Shown here: positions 8,156 through 17,495 of the stretch, piece after piece | Layout: each line of letters starts with the position of its first letter | How positions within the stretch are numbered: the stretch's first letter is position 1 | Assembly (NCBI GenBank): GCA_021298315.1 | Contig: JAJTFC010000011.1 | Span: forward strand, 1-63,906 | Reading direction: 5' to 3' | DNA: 63,906 nucleotides | DNA from: Planctomycetaceae bacterium | Lineage (GTDB): Bacteria > Planctomycetota > Planctomycetia > Pirellulales > Pirellulaceae | The notes under the pieces: generated by a model | Database searches by the model: none | The model's input: only the letters and a program-made list of their open reading frames with translations | What the model was told of the DNA's origin: nothing | Position numbers and translations under genes: made by a program

Positions 8156-9691
8156 ATGAACATGAATCGACCGATGTCCACTTGGAAACTCTTATCTTTG
8201 CTAGCTGTTGTTGCTGCTCCGGTGGGATACTGGATGCTTGCGGACTCGAAGATCAATCCTTCGGCGGCTTATGCGCAGCAAGCTTCACAAGCCACTGAGG
8301 CTCGAGCGCAGTTGGATCCAAACTTGATAGCACCTGCCGAGCAGCTTTCGAAGGCGTTCCGGGAAGTTGCCAAATCGGTTAAGCCATCGGTGGTGAGTAT
8401 TAAGTCGCTTGTCGAGCGTCGGAATGTGGCACAGCGTCGGGATCGTGGGTTGCCTCAAGGCCTGCCGCCTGAGATCGAGCGATTTTTAGGCCCCGGTTTT
8501 GGTTTGCCTGAGATGGAGCCCCAGGAGCAGGAGGCTGGTGTTCCCGAGGGGATGGTGCAACTGGGTTTAGGCTCGGGGGTGATTGTCCGCCAAGACGGCT
8601 ATATTCTGACGAACAATCACGTGGTGGCGAATGCGACGGAGTTGGAAGTCTATTTGAGTGATGACACCAAGTATGCTGCGAAAGTCATCGGTACGGATCC
8701 AAGAACCGACTTAGCTGTTTTAAAGATCGACGCGACTGGATTGATCGCTACCCCTGTTGGAGACTCCTCGAAAGTGGAAGTCGGTGATTGGGCCATTGCC
8801 ATCGGTAGTCCGTTTGGTTTAGCGCAGACCGTTACAGCGGGCATCATCAGTGCAACCAAGAGAACCGATCAAGGGATTACGCCTTACGACGATTTCATTC
8901 AGACCGATGCGGCCATCAATCCTGGCAACAGTGGTGGCCCGTTGTTGAATCTCCGTGGTGAGATTATCGGGATCAACACCGCGATAGCCTCTCGAGGGGG
9001 CGGATACAACGGTGTTTGTTTTGCGGTTCCGAGCAACACAGCTTCGAGGGTGCTCAATGATCTGATCACCAATGGTACCGTATCGCGAGGCTTTATTGGG
9101 GTGCGACCTGCGGCCATGAGTCCAGAGTTGGCTAAGCAACTTGGTATGCCAGCGGACTTAAAGGGGGCTTTGGTCGAGACGGTTACCAAGGGGATGCCTG
9201 CGGACAAGGCGGGGATAAGGGCCAAGGATGTGATTGTCCAGATCGACGGGGTTGATATCAAATCCGACTCAGCCATGCGTCGTGCTATCGGCGAGACCAA
9301 GCCGGGAACGAAGGTGAATGTCAAGATTTACCGCGATGGCAAGACGATCGATATTCCGGTCGAAGTCGCTGCGTTGGATGAGAAAGCTTTGGCTGCGAGC
9401 GAACGCCAAGCGAATCAAAATCTTCAGCGGTTGGGTTTTGCGGTCGATGCGGTACCTGCGAAGATCGCAAGGAACCTGCAACTTGAGCCTGGCGAAGGAG
9501 TGATCGTTACAGAGATCGCGCGTCGACGGATTCCTGGTTTGAAGGTTGGTGACGTGATCTTGTCGGTCAACGGAACGGCAGTGAGCTCGGTCGAGGACTT
9601 TGTCGATGCGATCGGTGAGGTTCGAGCTGGCGAAGCGCTCTCGTTGGTTATCCGCGACGAGAATTCCGAACGGATGGTCACCGTCCGTTAG
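8156..9691 (+). CDS. HtrA/DegP-family periplasmic serine protease
   Basis: 511 residues counted from ATG 8156; ATGs at 8162 and 8174 are alternatives. An N-terminal hydrophobic segment acts as signal or anchor. The trypsin-like domain has the full triad: His155 (NNHVV), Asp185 (RTDLAVL) and Ser259 in GNSGGP. Two PDZ domains follow (residues ~300-395 and ~415-505), the usual DegP/DegQ order. The expected role is envelope protein quality control. The gene stands alone, convergent with argJ, and no sigma-E-like promoter was recognised upstream. Confidence 0.93.
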   Translation: MNMNRPMSTWKLLSLLAVVAAPVGYWMLADSKINPSAAYAQQASQATEARAQLDPNLIAPAEQLSKAFREVAKSVKPSVVSIKSLVERRNVAQRRDRGLPQGLPPEIERFLGPGFGLPEMEPQEQEAGVPEGMVQLGLGSGVIVRQDGYILTNNHVVANATELEVYLSDDTKYAAKVIGTDPRTDLAVLKIDATGLIATPVGDSSKVEVGDWAIAIGSPFGLAQTVTAGIISATKRTDQGITPYDDFIQTDAAINPGNSGGPLLNLRGEIIGINTAIASRGGGYNGVCFAVPSNTASRVLNDLITNGTVSRGFIGVRPAAMSPELAKQLGMPADLKGALVETVTKGMPADKAGIRAKDVIVQIDGVDIKSDSAMRRAIGETKPGTKVNVKIYRDGKTIDIPVEVAALDEKALAASERQANQNLQRLGFAVDAVPAKIARNLQLEPGEGVIVTEIARRRIPGLKVGDVILSVNGTAVSSVEDFVDAIGEVRAGEALSLVIRDENSERMVTVR

Positions 9692-9732
9692 TCGGGGTTG
9701 GTCGGCAATTCATTTTAGCTGGTTCGGAGATT

Positions 9733-10950
9733 CTAAGTCGTGTACTCGGAATTGAATCGCACGTATTCGGTGTTCAGGTCCGTTGTCCAGTGGGTAGCGG
9801 ACCCTGGGCCGAGGCCGACATCGAGTTCAATGAGAGTCAATTTGCTTGCCCGGATCGATTCGCTGACCTGCTTGGCATCGAAGGCCAGAGGTTCACCGGC
9901 ATCGAATAAGGGCAAGCCGTTGATTTTCAGAGCGGTGCGTTTGGGTTGGATGGGGACGCCGGCATAACCGGCTGCCGATACGATGCGGCCCCAATTGGGA
10001 TCTCCGCCGGTGATCGCTGTCTTGACTAGGTTGCTAAGTGCGATGTTACGGGCGATTGCATCGGCATCAGCTTGGGTGTTAGCACCCTTGACGCAGATCT
10101 CTATCAAGTGAGTTGCACCTTCTCCATCGTCGGGGATTTTCTTAGCAAGTTCGATGCACAGTTCGGTCAGTGTGGCTTCGAAGTCGGCCAGTTCCGTATC
10201 ACTGAGAGCCTCGACGCTTTTCGAGGGGGCTTGGGCCAAGAGCACTAGAGAGTCGTTGGTGCTCATGTGGCCTTCGACGCTGATGCAGTTGAAGGATCGG
10301 TTGGCTGCGGCTTGTAAAATCCGCTGTGCCACGATGGCATCGATTGGTGCGTCGGTAACGACGATTGCAAGCATCGTAGCCATCTTGGGGCCGATCATTC
10401 CTGCCCCTTTGCACATGCCGACGATGGAGTGAGAGCCTTTGGAGGAGCGGATGCTTCGATGGGCCGTTTTGCGGAACGCATCGGTGGTCATGATACCATC
10501 ACAAGCGTCGAGGAAATGGGTTTGAGTATTTCCAAGATGTTTAGCGGCTTGTTCGATCCCAGATTGGATTTTTGCCATCGGCAGTTTTCGTCCGATGATG
10601 CCGGTGCTCATGACCAAAAAGTCTTCGGCATGAGCATGGAGTTCCTGCGGCAGGTTTGCTGCTGCTAGGCGGGTCATTTCGGCCGCATCGAGGTCCCCTT
10701 GTTGTCCGGTGCAAGCGTTCGCGTTACCGCTATTGACGACGATCCCGCGAATATTCGCAGAAGGTGTTCGGGAGCGAGACAAAACCACTGGGGCCGCTAC
10801 GATCAAGTTGGTGGTGTAGACACCTGCGGCCGTACACGGAGTGTCCGATACGATGAGGGTAACGTCTTTGGCACCCGCTCGACTTTTGATCCCTGCGCTA
10901 ACCCCAGCGAAACGAAAACCCTTGGGTAATTGCATAAGTAATTCCATCAT
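9733..10950 (-). CDS. argJ: Glutamate N-acetyltransferase / amino-acid acetyltransferase ArgJ
   Basis: 405 residues with the full ArgJ layout. It is the recycling acetyltransferase of arginine synthesis, moving acetyl from N-acetylornithine to glutamate; some members also use acetyl-CoA. The autocleavage site is visible as GEGATHLIE, with Thr280 as the expected nucleophile that splits the precursor into alpha and beta chains. GGDPNWGRI and the TNSEYTT-like tail (here FNSEYTT) are also present. The start could be ATG 10950 or the ATG five codons later (MQLPKG). It lies 21 bp after the btaA-like gene, with no other arginine genes nearby. Confidence 0.93.
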   Translation of the reverse strand: MMELLMQLPKGFRFAGVSAGIKSRAGAKDVTLIVSDTPCTAAGVYTTNLIVAAPVVLSRSRTPSANIRGIVVNSGNANACTGQQGDLDAAEMTRLAAANLPQELHAHAEDFLVMSTGIIGRKLPMAKIQSGIEQAAKHLGNTQTHFLDACDGIMTTDAFRKTAHRSIRSSKGSHSIVGMCKGAGMIGPKMATMLAIVVTDAPIDAIVAQRILQAAANRSFNCISVEGHMSTNDSLVLLAQAPSKSVEALSDTELADFEATLTELCIELAKKIPDDGEGATHLIEICVKGANTQADADAIARNIALSNLVKTAITGGDPNWGRIVSAAGYAGVPIQPKRTALKINGLPLFDAGEPLAFDAKQVSESIRASKLTLIELDVGLGPGSATHWTTDLNTEYVRFNSEYTT

Positions 10951-10971
10951 CTGACGTTCCGTAGGTATCGA

Positions 10972-12162
10972 TCAAGCGTCGGCAAGATCGGCGATGTAAA
11001 AGCTTCCGTAGGTATGAACTCGATCGAGTTGATGGAGTTTGGTAGCAAGATCGTTATGGTAAGTGAGCAATTCAGGTAGGAGATAGGTTTTTCCGTTTCT
11101 CTTGACTGTCACATCGTTGAGGAAATCGGTTCGCAATCCTCCCGATCGCCACAGGATCTTCGTGCCCGGTGCAGCCCGATCCAAGATCGCTTGCCACTCG
11201 GACTCAAGGAATGGGAAGTAGTGGTCGCTAAGCCAATCCATATGATCCAAGAGTACAAACCTAGAGATTTGGCCATCGTGTTTTCGGAGGAAACCTTCGA
11301 CCGAATCGGTTCGAATGGACAGTTGATCGAGTAGTCCGTCTCGAAGTCTTTCGAAGTTCTCCGGCTTGAGGTATTCCGGGCAGCAGGCTGGGGTGTAAGA
11401 GCCGGTGATGTAAACTCGCCAGAAATAATTGTCTTGGATCGGCAGTTTTGAAAAAACCGCATCGATGGAGTCTTCGACAAATTGGACGATACCGCCGGGG
11501 TACTGGTCATCGATTTGCCGCCGCTGGGCCTTGGGCACCCCTAGGAGGCTCAGGGTCGTGTCTCGGTTCATTGCAAACTGGAGGGTTTTCGACCAGATGG
11601 CGGGTTTTAGGTCGGCGTAAAGCTGGCGCTGTGTTTCGAGATCAGGAGCGTCGAGCAGTTGATTGATCTGGCTTCTGCAGCGTGCGACCTTATCGACGTA
11701 GTTGCCGACCATATGGGCAAAGGCACCCGATGTTCCACGAAAGTAGAACGATTTTTTGGGATGGTCGAAGAACTTGATCCAGCGATCCCAATACTTGCGG
11801 CTCTGAGGAGTCAGCTTATCTCGCAGTTTGGCAGCATAGATCGATTCGGCCATTGGCAAATGGCCTCGTCCGAACATATCGAAGAATTGATCGTACTGCA
11901 GTTTGCGTATCGCAGCGGACTTGAGTTCCAGCAAGGCATTTTGGCGGGGGTTCATATCTACGGCATAGACATGACCTGCGCCTGCCAGAAGGTAGTCAAG
12001 GGCATTGCAACCTGCGGAGCTGATGACCAGCAAACGATCGTTGGCGCTGAGGTTCAGCGCTTGGCGATCGAGCCTGGGATCTTCCCAGCATGTGTTGTAG
12101 ACGAGGTTGTTGCCATGGACAAACTGAAAAACACGACGACTGACCCATTCACTAATTGGCAT
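10972..12162 (-). CDS. btaA: BtaA-like DUF3419 protein (SAM:diacylglycerol 3-amino-3-carboxypropyltransferase)
   Basis: 396 residues of the DUF3419/BtaA family. Recognisable points are the N-terminal VYNTCWEDPRLDRQAL, the SAM-binding stretch VISSAGCNALDYLLAG followed by VYAVDMNPRQ, and the C-terminal LDHMDWL and TKILWRSGG motifs. Known BtaA makes diacylglyceryl-homoserine, the first step to the betaine lipid DGTS, at the inner membrane. The N-methylating partner BtaB is not in this window, so the final product here is open. It is the middle gene of a minus-strand operon, 28 bp after a membrane protein gene and 21 bp before argJ. Confidence 0.85.
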   Translation of the reverse strand: MPISEWVSRRVFQFVHGNNLVYNTCWEDPRLDRQALNLSANDRLLVISSAGCNALDYLLAGAGHVYAVDMNPRQNALLELKSAAIRKLQYDQFFDMFGRGHLPMAESIYAAKLRDKLTPQSRKYWDRWIKFFDHPKKSFYFRGTSGAFAHMVGNYVDKVARCRSQINQLLDAPDLETQRQLYADLKPAIWSKTLQFAMNRDTTLSLLGVPKAQRRQIDDQYPGGIVQFVEDSIDAVFSKLPIQDNYFWRVYITGSYTPACCPEYLKPENFERLRDGLLDQLSIRTDSVEGFLRKHDGQISRFVLLDHMDWLSDHYFPFLESEWQAILDRAAPGTKILWRSGGLRTDFLNDVTVKRNGKTYLLPELLTYHNDLATKLHQLDRVHTYGSFYIADLADA

Positions 12163-12190
12163 CGGCTTGAAAATCTAAGTTGCTAACGGT

Positions 12191-13039
12191 CTAAGGTTGT
12201 TTGCGATTCTGGTTGTTGGGTACCTGATTAGGATTCGCTTGGTTTGGATTTGCTTGGTTTGGAATTTGTCCGTTGGGGTTGGGTTGATTGGGGTTTTGTT
12301 GGTTGTTAGGGTTGGCTTGGTTGGCTTTTTGGTTGGGATCCAATGCGGGGGCTTTGCGTTGGCCAGGTCCAACCATAGGACGAATTGTGTCGCCACCGAC
12401 AGGCAGTAAGGTATTCATTTGCGCCACACCGGAGCTTTCCATCGAGCGGTTCCAAGGAATGGCAAATGCGACGAAGGTACCGAGCTTGGCATCGACGACA
12501 TACAGAAGCGATTGCGATGCGCGAACTTGTCCACCGGTTGGGGCAGATGCCGAGGCTCCGCTAACGAGGAGGTATTCGGGGTTTTTGCCCGAGGGGCCCA
12601 AGTACTGCACAACGTTGGTAGCAAAGAGTCCACCGAAGGCTTGCATGCGTGGGTAGTAGACCCAACCTTTGAGATCACCGGTCAAAAAGTCTAGGGCGAA
12701 AAAGCCTTCGGCCTCCTCGCCAGCAGCGGCGGTGCAAACCGCCATATTGCTTGTGCCATGGGTTGCGGTGGCACCGAGCCACTCTTTGGGCAAATCAGGG
12801 TGAAGCCGATCGCTTGGGATTGAGCTCACGTGATTTGCGGAAATATCTGACTGCGATGCATCGGCTGACCATCGACCGGCAACAAAAGATCCGATCAAGA
12901 GCGTGGCCAGTGCGAGCCCCGCACCAAGGCCGATCCAGAAGGTGCGGCCAAAACGGTTACAAAGGTCTTGGTCAGAAGACGATGGCTTTAGCGTTTCCAC
13001 GGCAGTGAACTCCAATGAGCAACCTGAGAGGTTTGACAA
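12191..13039 (-). CDS. Single-pass membrane protein with Asn/Pro/Gln-rich tail
   Basis: Up to 282 residues. The longest frame starts with TTG at 13039; a GTG at 13000 is an alternative, and the true start is unclear. One membrane helix (~residues 33-53) is followed by a ~150-residue extracytoplasmic domain, and the C-terminal ~50 residues are repeats of NPNQ/ANPNQ type. The globular part (TSNMAVCTAAAGEEAEGFFALDF-like text split over two strands) is not recognised. It is the first gene of an apparent operon with btaA and argJ. Confidence 0.65.
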   Translation of the reverse strand: MSNLSGCSLEFTAVETLKPSSSDQDLCNRFGRTFWIGLGAGLALATLLIGSFVAGRWSADASQSDISANHVSSIPSDRLHPDLPKEWLGATATHGTSNMAVCTAAAGEEAEGFFALDFLTGDLKGWVYYPRMQAFGGLFATNVVQYLGPSGKNPEYLLVSGASASAPTGGQVRASQSLLYVVDAKLGTFVAFAIPWNRSMESSGVAQMNTLLPVGGDTIRPMVGPGQRKAPALDPNQKANQANPNNQQNPNQPNPNGQIPNQANPNQANPNQVPNNQNRKQP

Positions 13040-13121
13040 CGGAAAGTAGTCTAAGGTGAAACCACTATAAGTGTATAGGATTTCCTTTGTGACTTGTATG
13101 GAACTTGGGACAAACGGTCAT

Positions 13122-13159
13122 AAAAAAACCCCGCCGAGCATAAAAACTCGGCGGGGTTT
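13122..13159 (-). terminator. Rho-independent terminator
   Basis: A 12-13 bp perfect stem (AACCCCGCCGAG / CTCGGCGGGGTT) has an 8-base loop. Read on the minus strand it ends in seven T. It lies 29 bp past the stop of the TIGR03000 gene and is the clearest terminator in the window. Confidence 0.92.
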
Positions 13160-13187
13160 GGACTTCGCATTCGCTTCGGACTTGGAA

Positions 13188-14300
13188 TTAATCCACCGAT
13201 GCGATCTTGTTGGCTTGAATATCGGCGAAGTTGAAGCTCATTTCGAGCTTGTCGCCACCGATCAGGCGGATGGTCTTTTCTTTGGTCAAGCCGTTGTGGG
13301 TAACTTGGATTTTGTAGTCATCCCAAGCTTCCCCAACCTTGAGTTGTTTGGTGCGGTAGACCCGGAGGGATCCGTCGCTCTTGGTGGTGTTATTGGCAAG
13401 CACCACCTTGGCACCTTCAGGAACGTTCAGAGTCAGGGTTGTTTCGACAGGATCGTCGCTGGCGGCTGGGTCAAAAAGAACCGTCTCGGAGCTACCTGCT
13501 TTGGCGATGACCGTCTTGGTTTGGCTAACTTCTTTGCCTTCGACTTCGTAGACAGCTTGGACTTCGAATCGATAAGCTTCCGTTGGGCTCAGGTCTTTGC
13601 TGACGAATTGCCGCGAGGTACCGGTTGCCTTGGTCGGATTTCCATTGACGAATACTTTGGCATTCAATGGCACATCGACGGTTAGCTGAACTTCGGTGCC
13701 CGAGACAGCAGGCTTGGAACCTGTGGCTCGGCTGGCCGAAAAGGTTTGGCCTTGGATATAGCTGCCTTCATTGGAATATATGGGAACGCTATAGCCGCTT
13801 TCGGTGGCGCTGTATTCATAAGAAGGAACATAGCTTCTCGAAACGCCATAACCTCCGGAACTTCCACCAGAGGAACCGCCACCAGAGGAACCGCTGCCGT
13901 AATAGCTACCGCCATAGTAGCTGCCACCGGAGGAACCTCCGCCAGAAGAACCACCCCCTGAGGAGCCGTAGCTGTAGCTGCTAACGCGATACGATCCTGA
14001 GGATCCGTATCCGCCGCCGCTTGAACCGTAACCGCCGGAGCTACCCGAGCTACCATGGTGAGCACTCCATCGAGCCGCATGCCGAGCATGTTTGGCGGCC
14101 AAGTGGGTGTGAACTGCGTCATGGAGTCGACGAAGCGGTCCGACGTGTCCGCCGGAGGAACCACCGGAAGAGCCGTGCGATCGGACGTAGTAGCCACTGG
14201 ATCCATATCCACCGCTGGAACCATGCCCGGCAAGCACTTGGCCTCCTAGCATTCCAGCGGAACACGCGGCAAGTGCCGCCAACAACAACCTTTTGATCAT
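13188..14300 (-). CDS. Secreted Ser/Gly/Tyr-rich protein with two TIGR03000 domains
   Basis: 370 residues. A signal peptide (1-~25, ending QVLAG) is followed by a Gly/Ser/Tyr low-complexity region (~26-165) rich in GSSGG and YGSSG, then two domains of the planctomycete-specific TIGR03000 type. The first (~205-275) opens VDVPLNAKVFVNG and the second (~285-355) opens LNVPEGAKVVLAN. Each has the PxxAxVxVxG start and a closing xxY.xxV beta strand. The function is unknown; a cell-surface or wall role is usual inference. It is a single-gene unit closed by a strong terminator. Confidence 0.85.
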   Translation of the reverse strand: MIKRLLLAALAACSAGMLGGQVLAGHGSSGGYGSSGYYVRSHGSSGGSSGGHVGPLRRLHDAVHTHLAAKHARHAARWSAHHGSSGSSGGYGSSGGGYGSSGSYRVSSYSYGSSGGGSSGGGSSGGSYYGGSYYGSGSSGGGSSGGSSGGYGVSRSYVPSYEYSATESGYSVPIYSNEGSYIQGQTFSASRATGSKPAVSGTEVQLTVDVPLNAKVFVNGNPTKATGTSRQFVSKDLSPTEAYRFEVQAVYEVEGKEVSQTKTVIAKAGSSETVLFDPAASDDPVETTLTLNVPEGAKVVLANNTTKSDGSLRVYRTKQLKVGEAWDDYKIQVTHNGLTKEKTIRLIGGDKLEMSFNFADIQANKIASVD

Positions 14301-14462
14301 CTCCTGGTCGCTCCTTTACTCATGGTGCTCATGCGATCTATGAACGTAAGCCTACGACGAAACTCTCCGCCGATTGGTTCCCTGAGAATAAACCAAAAGC
14401 TTGGTAATTCAAGGAGACTAGGTAAGATTTAACGGCCAAAGCGTTGCTTGGATTGCGATTGG

Positions 14463-15458
14463 TCAGCCGTGGGGGTCTTTGGCGATCGCCGCCCTGACGG
14501 CTTGGAGTACCCGCGACTGGATTTCGCCGAGTTCCCCGTCAAGGAAAGCACCGGCCGCGGCGCGGTGTCCACCGCCAGCAAATTGTCTTGCTAGCTCGTT
14601 GCAATCGACATGGCAGCGGGAGCGGAAGCTGATTTTGAAGCCACCTTTGAGCTGCTCGATGAAGATCACCGCCACCTTGGTTCCTTCGACAGCGAGAGTC
14701 AAATTAATCGCATCTTCGGTATCGCTGGGCAAAGCTCCGGATTCGACGAAGTCCTCTTTGCGAACGTAGGTATGAACCAGTTGGCCGTTGCACTCGACAG
14801 TAGCGCGGGCCAAGATTCTGCCTCTCAGTCGCACTCGTCCGATGGTGTCTCGTTCGTAGAGGTCTCCGTAGATCGTCGAAGGGGAGGCTCCATGGTCGAC
14901 TAGTTCAGCAATCACTCGGTAGGTATCGCTGGTCGTCGAGGCGAATCGGAACCAGCCTGTATCGGTGGCGATCGCAGCATAGAGGGCATTGGCCATGGAT
15001 TTGGTGATAGGAACTCCAGCTTGCTTGGCGCAAAGCGTGACCAGATGCCCGGTGGCTTCGGCGCTGGAATCCTTAAAAAACTCTGTTCCTAAATCGTCTT
15101 CGCCGACGTGATGGTCGATGACGAGTTTGCGACCTGGGAACCTGCGTAGGGCTTCGGCCATCGGGCCAAGCTGAGCCCATGCGCTGGTATCGAGTACGAT
15201 CAAGCAATCGCCAACGACTTCTTCAAGATCGATACTCTCGCCCAGAACTCGGATGTTCTGTTTAGGATCCAGAAACGAGAGGGAAGGGGGGGTCGGATGG
15301 CCATTGACGATCATGACCTTTTTGCCCATCCCTTCGAGCAGTCCTGCCATCCCGATCTCGCTGCCGATCGCATCGCAATCGGGCCGAATGTGGCTAGTAA
15401 GAACGAAGCGCTGATGCGAACGCAGTAGAGGTATGAGCCGGTCCCAGGCTAGTGTCAT
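14463..15458 (-). CDS. DHH-family phosphoesterase (NrnA/oligoribonuclease-like)
   Basis: 331 residues from the ATG at 15458 (MTLAWDRL). A longer frame from 15536 adds 26 residues that do not fit the family. Motifs in order are SHIRPDCDAIGS, LDTSAWAQLG, the DHH triad in VIDHHVGEDD, and the DHHA1 signature GGGHRAAAG near the C terminus. NrnA-type enzymes degrade short RNA (nanoRNA) and dephosphorylate pAp with Mn2+; the exact substrate cannot be read from sequence. It lies about 100 bp past the ABC permease gene on the same strand and may be cotranscribed. Confidence 0.88.
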   Translation of the reverse strand: MTLAWDRLIPLLRSHQRFVLTSHIRPDCDAIGSEIGMAGLLEGMGKKVMIVNGHPTPPSLSFLDPKQNIRVLGESIDLEEVVGDCLIVLDTSAWAQLGPMAEALRRFPGRKLVIDHHVGEDDLGTEFFKDSSAEATGHLVTLCAKQAGVPITKSMANALYAAIATDTGWFRFASTTSDTYRVIAELVDHGASPSTIYGDLYERDTIGRVRLRGRILARATVECNGQLVHTYVRKEDFVESGALPSDTEDAINLTLAVEGTKVAVIFIEQLKGGFKISFRSRCHVDCNELARQFAGGGHRAAAGAFLDGELGEIQSRVLQAVRAAIAKDPHG

Positions 15459-15560
15459 GTCATTGGGGTTTCTACCAAAGTGTTGCTGGGATCTTTCGCA
15501 AGATCCACTTCCAAATCTGCCAAGAGTATAACCCATCGGAGCCAGACTTGGGTGGCTCGT

Positions 15561-16355
15561 CTAGCGATCCGACTCGAAACCCGTGTCGATTGTCCATCGG
15601 CGTAATGCCCAGCGATTGAGGGCCTCGATAGCAAGAAACAGGACAATTCCCAGCAGGGTGCAGGCCATGATGGCACCGATGAGTTGGGCGGTTTTGAGGT
15701 TCGCTTGCATGGCATTCATCATGGCTCCAAGTCCGTCGCTGGTGCCGGAATTTCCTACGAAAAGCTCTCCAACAATGGCTCCGATGACCGAGAGTCCGCA
15801 GCTTATTCTCAAGCCTTGAACGAGCGACCGAACCGCCGAAGGGATCCTGAGTTTCACCAGGGTTTGCCATCGAGAAGCACCTTGCATGCGGAACAAATCC
15901 AGGTGGTTTTGGTCGATCGAAAGCAGTCCGCTGGTGACGTTGGAAATGATCGGAAAAATACTGATGATGCACGAAACAAGCACCACGGTTCGAAATTGAG
16001 CACCGCTCCAGACGATCAGCAGCGGTGCGATGGCAACGATCGGAACGGTCTGAAGGAAGATCACATAGGGGTACAAAGCGGTTCGAATCCAAGAGGACTG
16101 GCTGAAGAGAATCGCCACGAACGATCCTATTAATGTGCTTACAGCTAACCCCAACGCGGCCGCTTGGAAGGTCACCCAAGCTCCGCTTAGAAGCTGAGTT
16201 CGTTGCTCCCAGATCGCTTCGAGAACCTTCAAGGGTTTGGGGAGCAAAACCGGTGGGATTTTGAACCAATCGACCATCAGATGCCAAAGGATCGCGACGA
16301 CTACAAACAGACCGATAGGAGCTGCGATACGAACCGACAAGGGTGACTTGTTCAT
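15561..16355 (-). CDS. ABC transporter permease, NitT/TauT (SsuC-like) family
   Basis: 264 residues with about six membrane helices and the binding-protein-dependent inner-membrane domain. The EAA-type loop is near GASRWQTLVKLRIPSAV. It resembles permeases for nitrate, taurine, sulfonate or thiamine-precursor uptake. Its ATG overlaps the stop of the ATPase gene by 4 bp (ATGA), so the two are translationally coupled. No binding protein is adjacent; the best candidate is the NMT1-like lipoprotein at 36003-37022. Confidence 0.88.
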   Translation of the reverse strand: MNKSPLSVRIAAPIGLFVVVAILWHLMVDWFKIPPVLLPKPLKVLEAIWEQRTQLLSGAWVTFQAAALGLAVSTLIGSFVAILFSQSSWIRTALYPYVIFLQTVPIVAIAPLLIVWSGAQFRTVVLVSCIISIFPIISNVTSGLLSIDQNHLDLFRMQGASRWQTLVKLRIPSAVRSLVQGLRISCGLSVIGAIVGELFVGNSGTSDGLGAMMNAMQANLKTAQLIGAIMACTLLGIVLFLAIEALNRWALRRWTIDTGFESDR

Positions 16356-17122
16356 GCCGATGCGTTCCTTGCAAGCGACTCGCTAACGCGACCGTACATG
16401 GCGGCAAACTCAGGGGTACTTCTGACGGAGGCTTGTCGTGGGGTTGGCAAATCGACATCGATCCGCTCGCCGATTTTGCCTTGGCTAAAAACCGCAATCG
16501 AATGGCTCAGATAGATCGCTTCGGCGATGTTGTGGGTGACAAAGAGCATGGTCGTGTGGGTTTGCTCGACGATCTTCAGGAGTAAGTCATTGAGTTTGGA
16601 TCTGAGCATGTCATCGAGTGCCGCGAAAGGTTCATCCAGCAGCAGGATATCGGGCTTAGTGATCAAGGCTCGGGCGATTGAGGCTCGCATCTTCATGCCG
16701 CCTGAGAGTTGGTGTGGTTTCTTGTTCCAATCGTTGGGTTTGAAACCGACGAGTTCCAGGACGTTTTGGATCTCCGAATCGAGGTCGAAACCCGCAGGGG
16801 CTTTTCGAATTTCCCAAGGGAGTCGAACGTTTTGATAGACGCTGCGCCAAGGTAAAAGAGCGGATTCTTGAAAGACAAACGCGAGTTTGTGTTGATTTTC
16901 TCGGACGCTCTTGCCTTCGATGCAAAGCGACCCGGAGGTGGGTTTGGTTAAGCCTGCGACTACCCGCAACAGAGTGCTTTTGCCACAACCGCTTGGACCA
17001 AGGAGCGTCACGATTTGGCCTGCCGGAACCGTGAGGTCTAAGCCATCGAGGATCGTTTGCTTGTTGCCGCGATTGGCAAAGACCACCTCAAGAGCTTGGC
17101 ACTCGATCGCAGTTGGGGCCAT
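16352..17122 (-). CDS. ABC transporter ATP-binding protein, NitT/TauT family
   Basis: 256 residues. Walker A is GPSGCGKST, the signature is LSGGMKMRASIARAL, and Walker B is ILLLDEPFAALD, followed by the H-loop in LFVTHNIAEA. All catalytic parts are intact. It energises the permease encoded directly downstream (4-bp overlap). The substrate is unknown; pyrimidine precursors or other small organics are plausible given the remote NMT1-like binding protein. Confidence 0.9.
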   Translation of the reverse strand: MAPTAIECQALEVVFANRGNKQTILDGLDLTVPAGQIVTLLGPSGCGKSTLLRVVAGLTKPTSGSLCIEGKSVRENQHKLAFVFQESALLPWRSVYQNVRLPWEIRKAPAGFDLDSEIQNVLELVGFKPNDWNKKPHQLSGGMKMRASIARALITKPDILLLDEPFAALDDMLRSKLNDLLLKIVEQTHTTMLFVTHNIAEAIYLSHSIAVFSQGKIGERIDVDLPTPRQASVRSTPEFAAMYGRVSESLARNASA

Positions 17123-17245
17123 TGGAAATGGTTGGGAATAGGGTCAGGGATCCAAGAGTGTCAGTCGGTAATTAGTCCAATAATTGTAGTGATCATGTCA
17201 AGTTCGTGCAGGCTCTGGAATCAGCGACCTCACTGCGCCAACCTT

Positions 17246-17339
17246 GTCAACCTCGTCAATAAGGTCCGCCGTCAATGCCGTCAACGCCGTCAATGGGGTC
17301 AATGCTGTCCAACGCCCCATCCGACCGCCGTCGGCGGAC
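17246..17339 (+). repeat. GTCAAYGCC 9-bp repeat array plus GC hairpin, copy 1
   Basis: Units start GTCAA every 9 bp (GTCAACCTC, GTCAATAAG, a 7-bp GTCCGCC, then GTCAATGCC, GTCAACGCC, GTCAATGGG, GTCAATGCT), then GTCCAACGCC. The array is followed by a near-palindrome ACCGCC-GTC-GGCGGA. The same parts occur at 18562-18603 and 61005-61076. Confidence 0.85.
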
Positions 17340-17345
17340 CCATGG

Positions 17346-17396
17346 TCGATGATTTCTCCGAAATCATCGCAGGCATCAGAGCGATCGTCATTGGAT
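17346..17396 (+). repeat. 51-bp palindromic element, copy 1
   Basis: This element matches 18506-18556 at 48 of 51 positions in the same orientation. It contains a perfect 10-bp inverted repeat (CGATGATTTC / GAAATCATCG, 3-base loop). The two copies flank the PEP-CTERM gene. Confidence 0.9.
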
Positions 17397-17495
17397 TAGG
17401 GGGCTTTGCAACGCCGCCTTGCGGCGGCGGGTTTTTTGACCTCATTGACGGCGAAGGCCCGAATCGAGTTAGCGACCTTGCGAGGTCAGCATTAA

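Larger units (their letters stand above)
17123..17495. other. Intergenic repeat region between the ABC operon and PEP-CTERM gene
   Basis: No gene was found. It holds a 9-bp-period repeat (17246-17316), a GC hairpin (17323-17339) and a 51-bp element (17346-17396), all described separately. The last ~90 bases carry a GCCGCCTTGCGGCGGC-type inverted repeat near 17413-17428. Confidence 0.7.
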
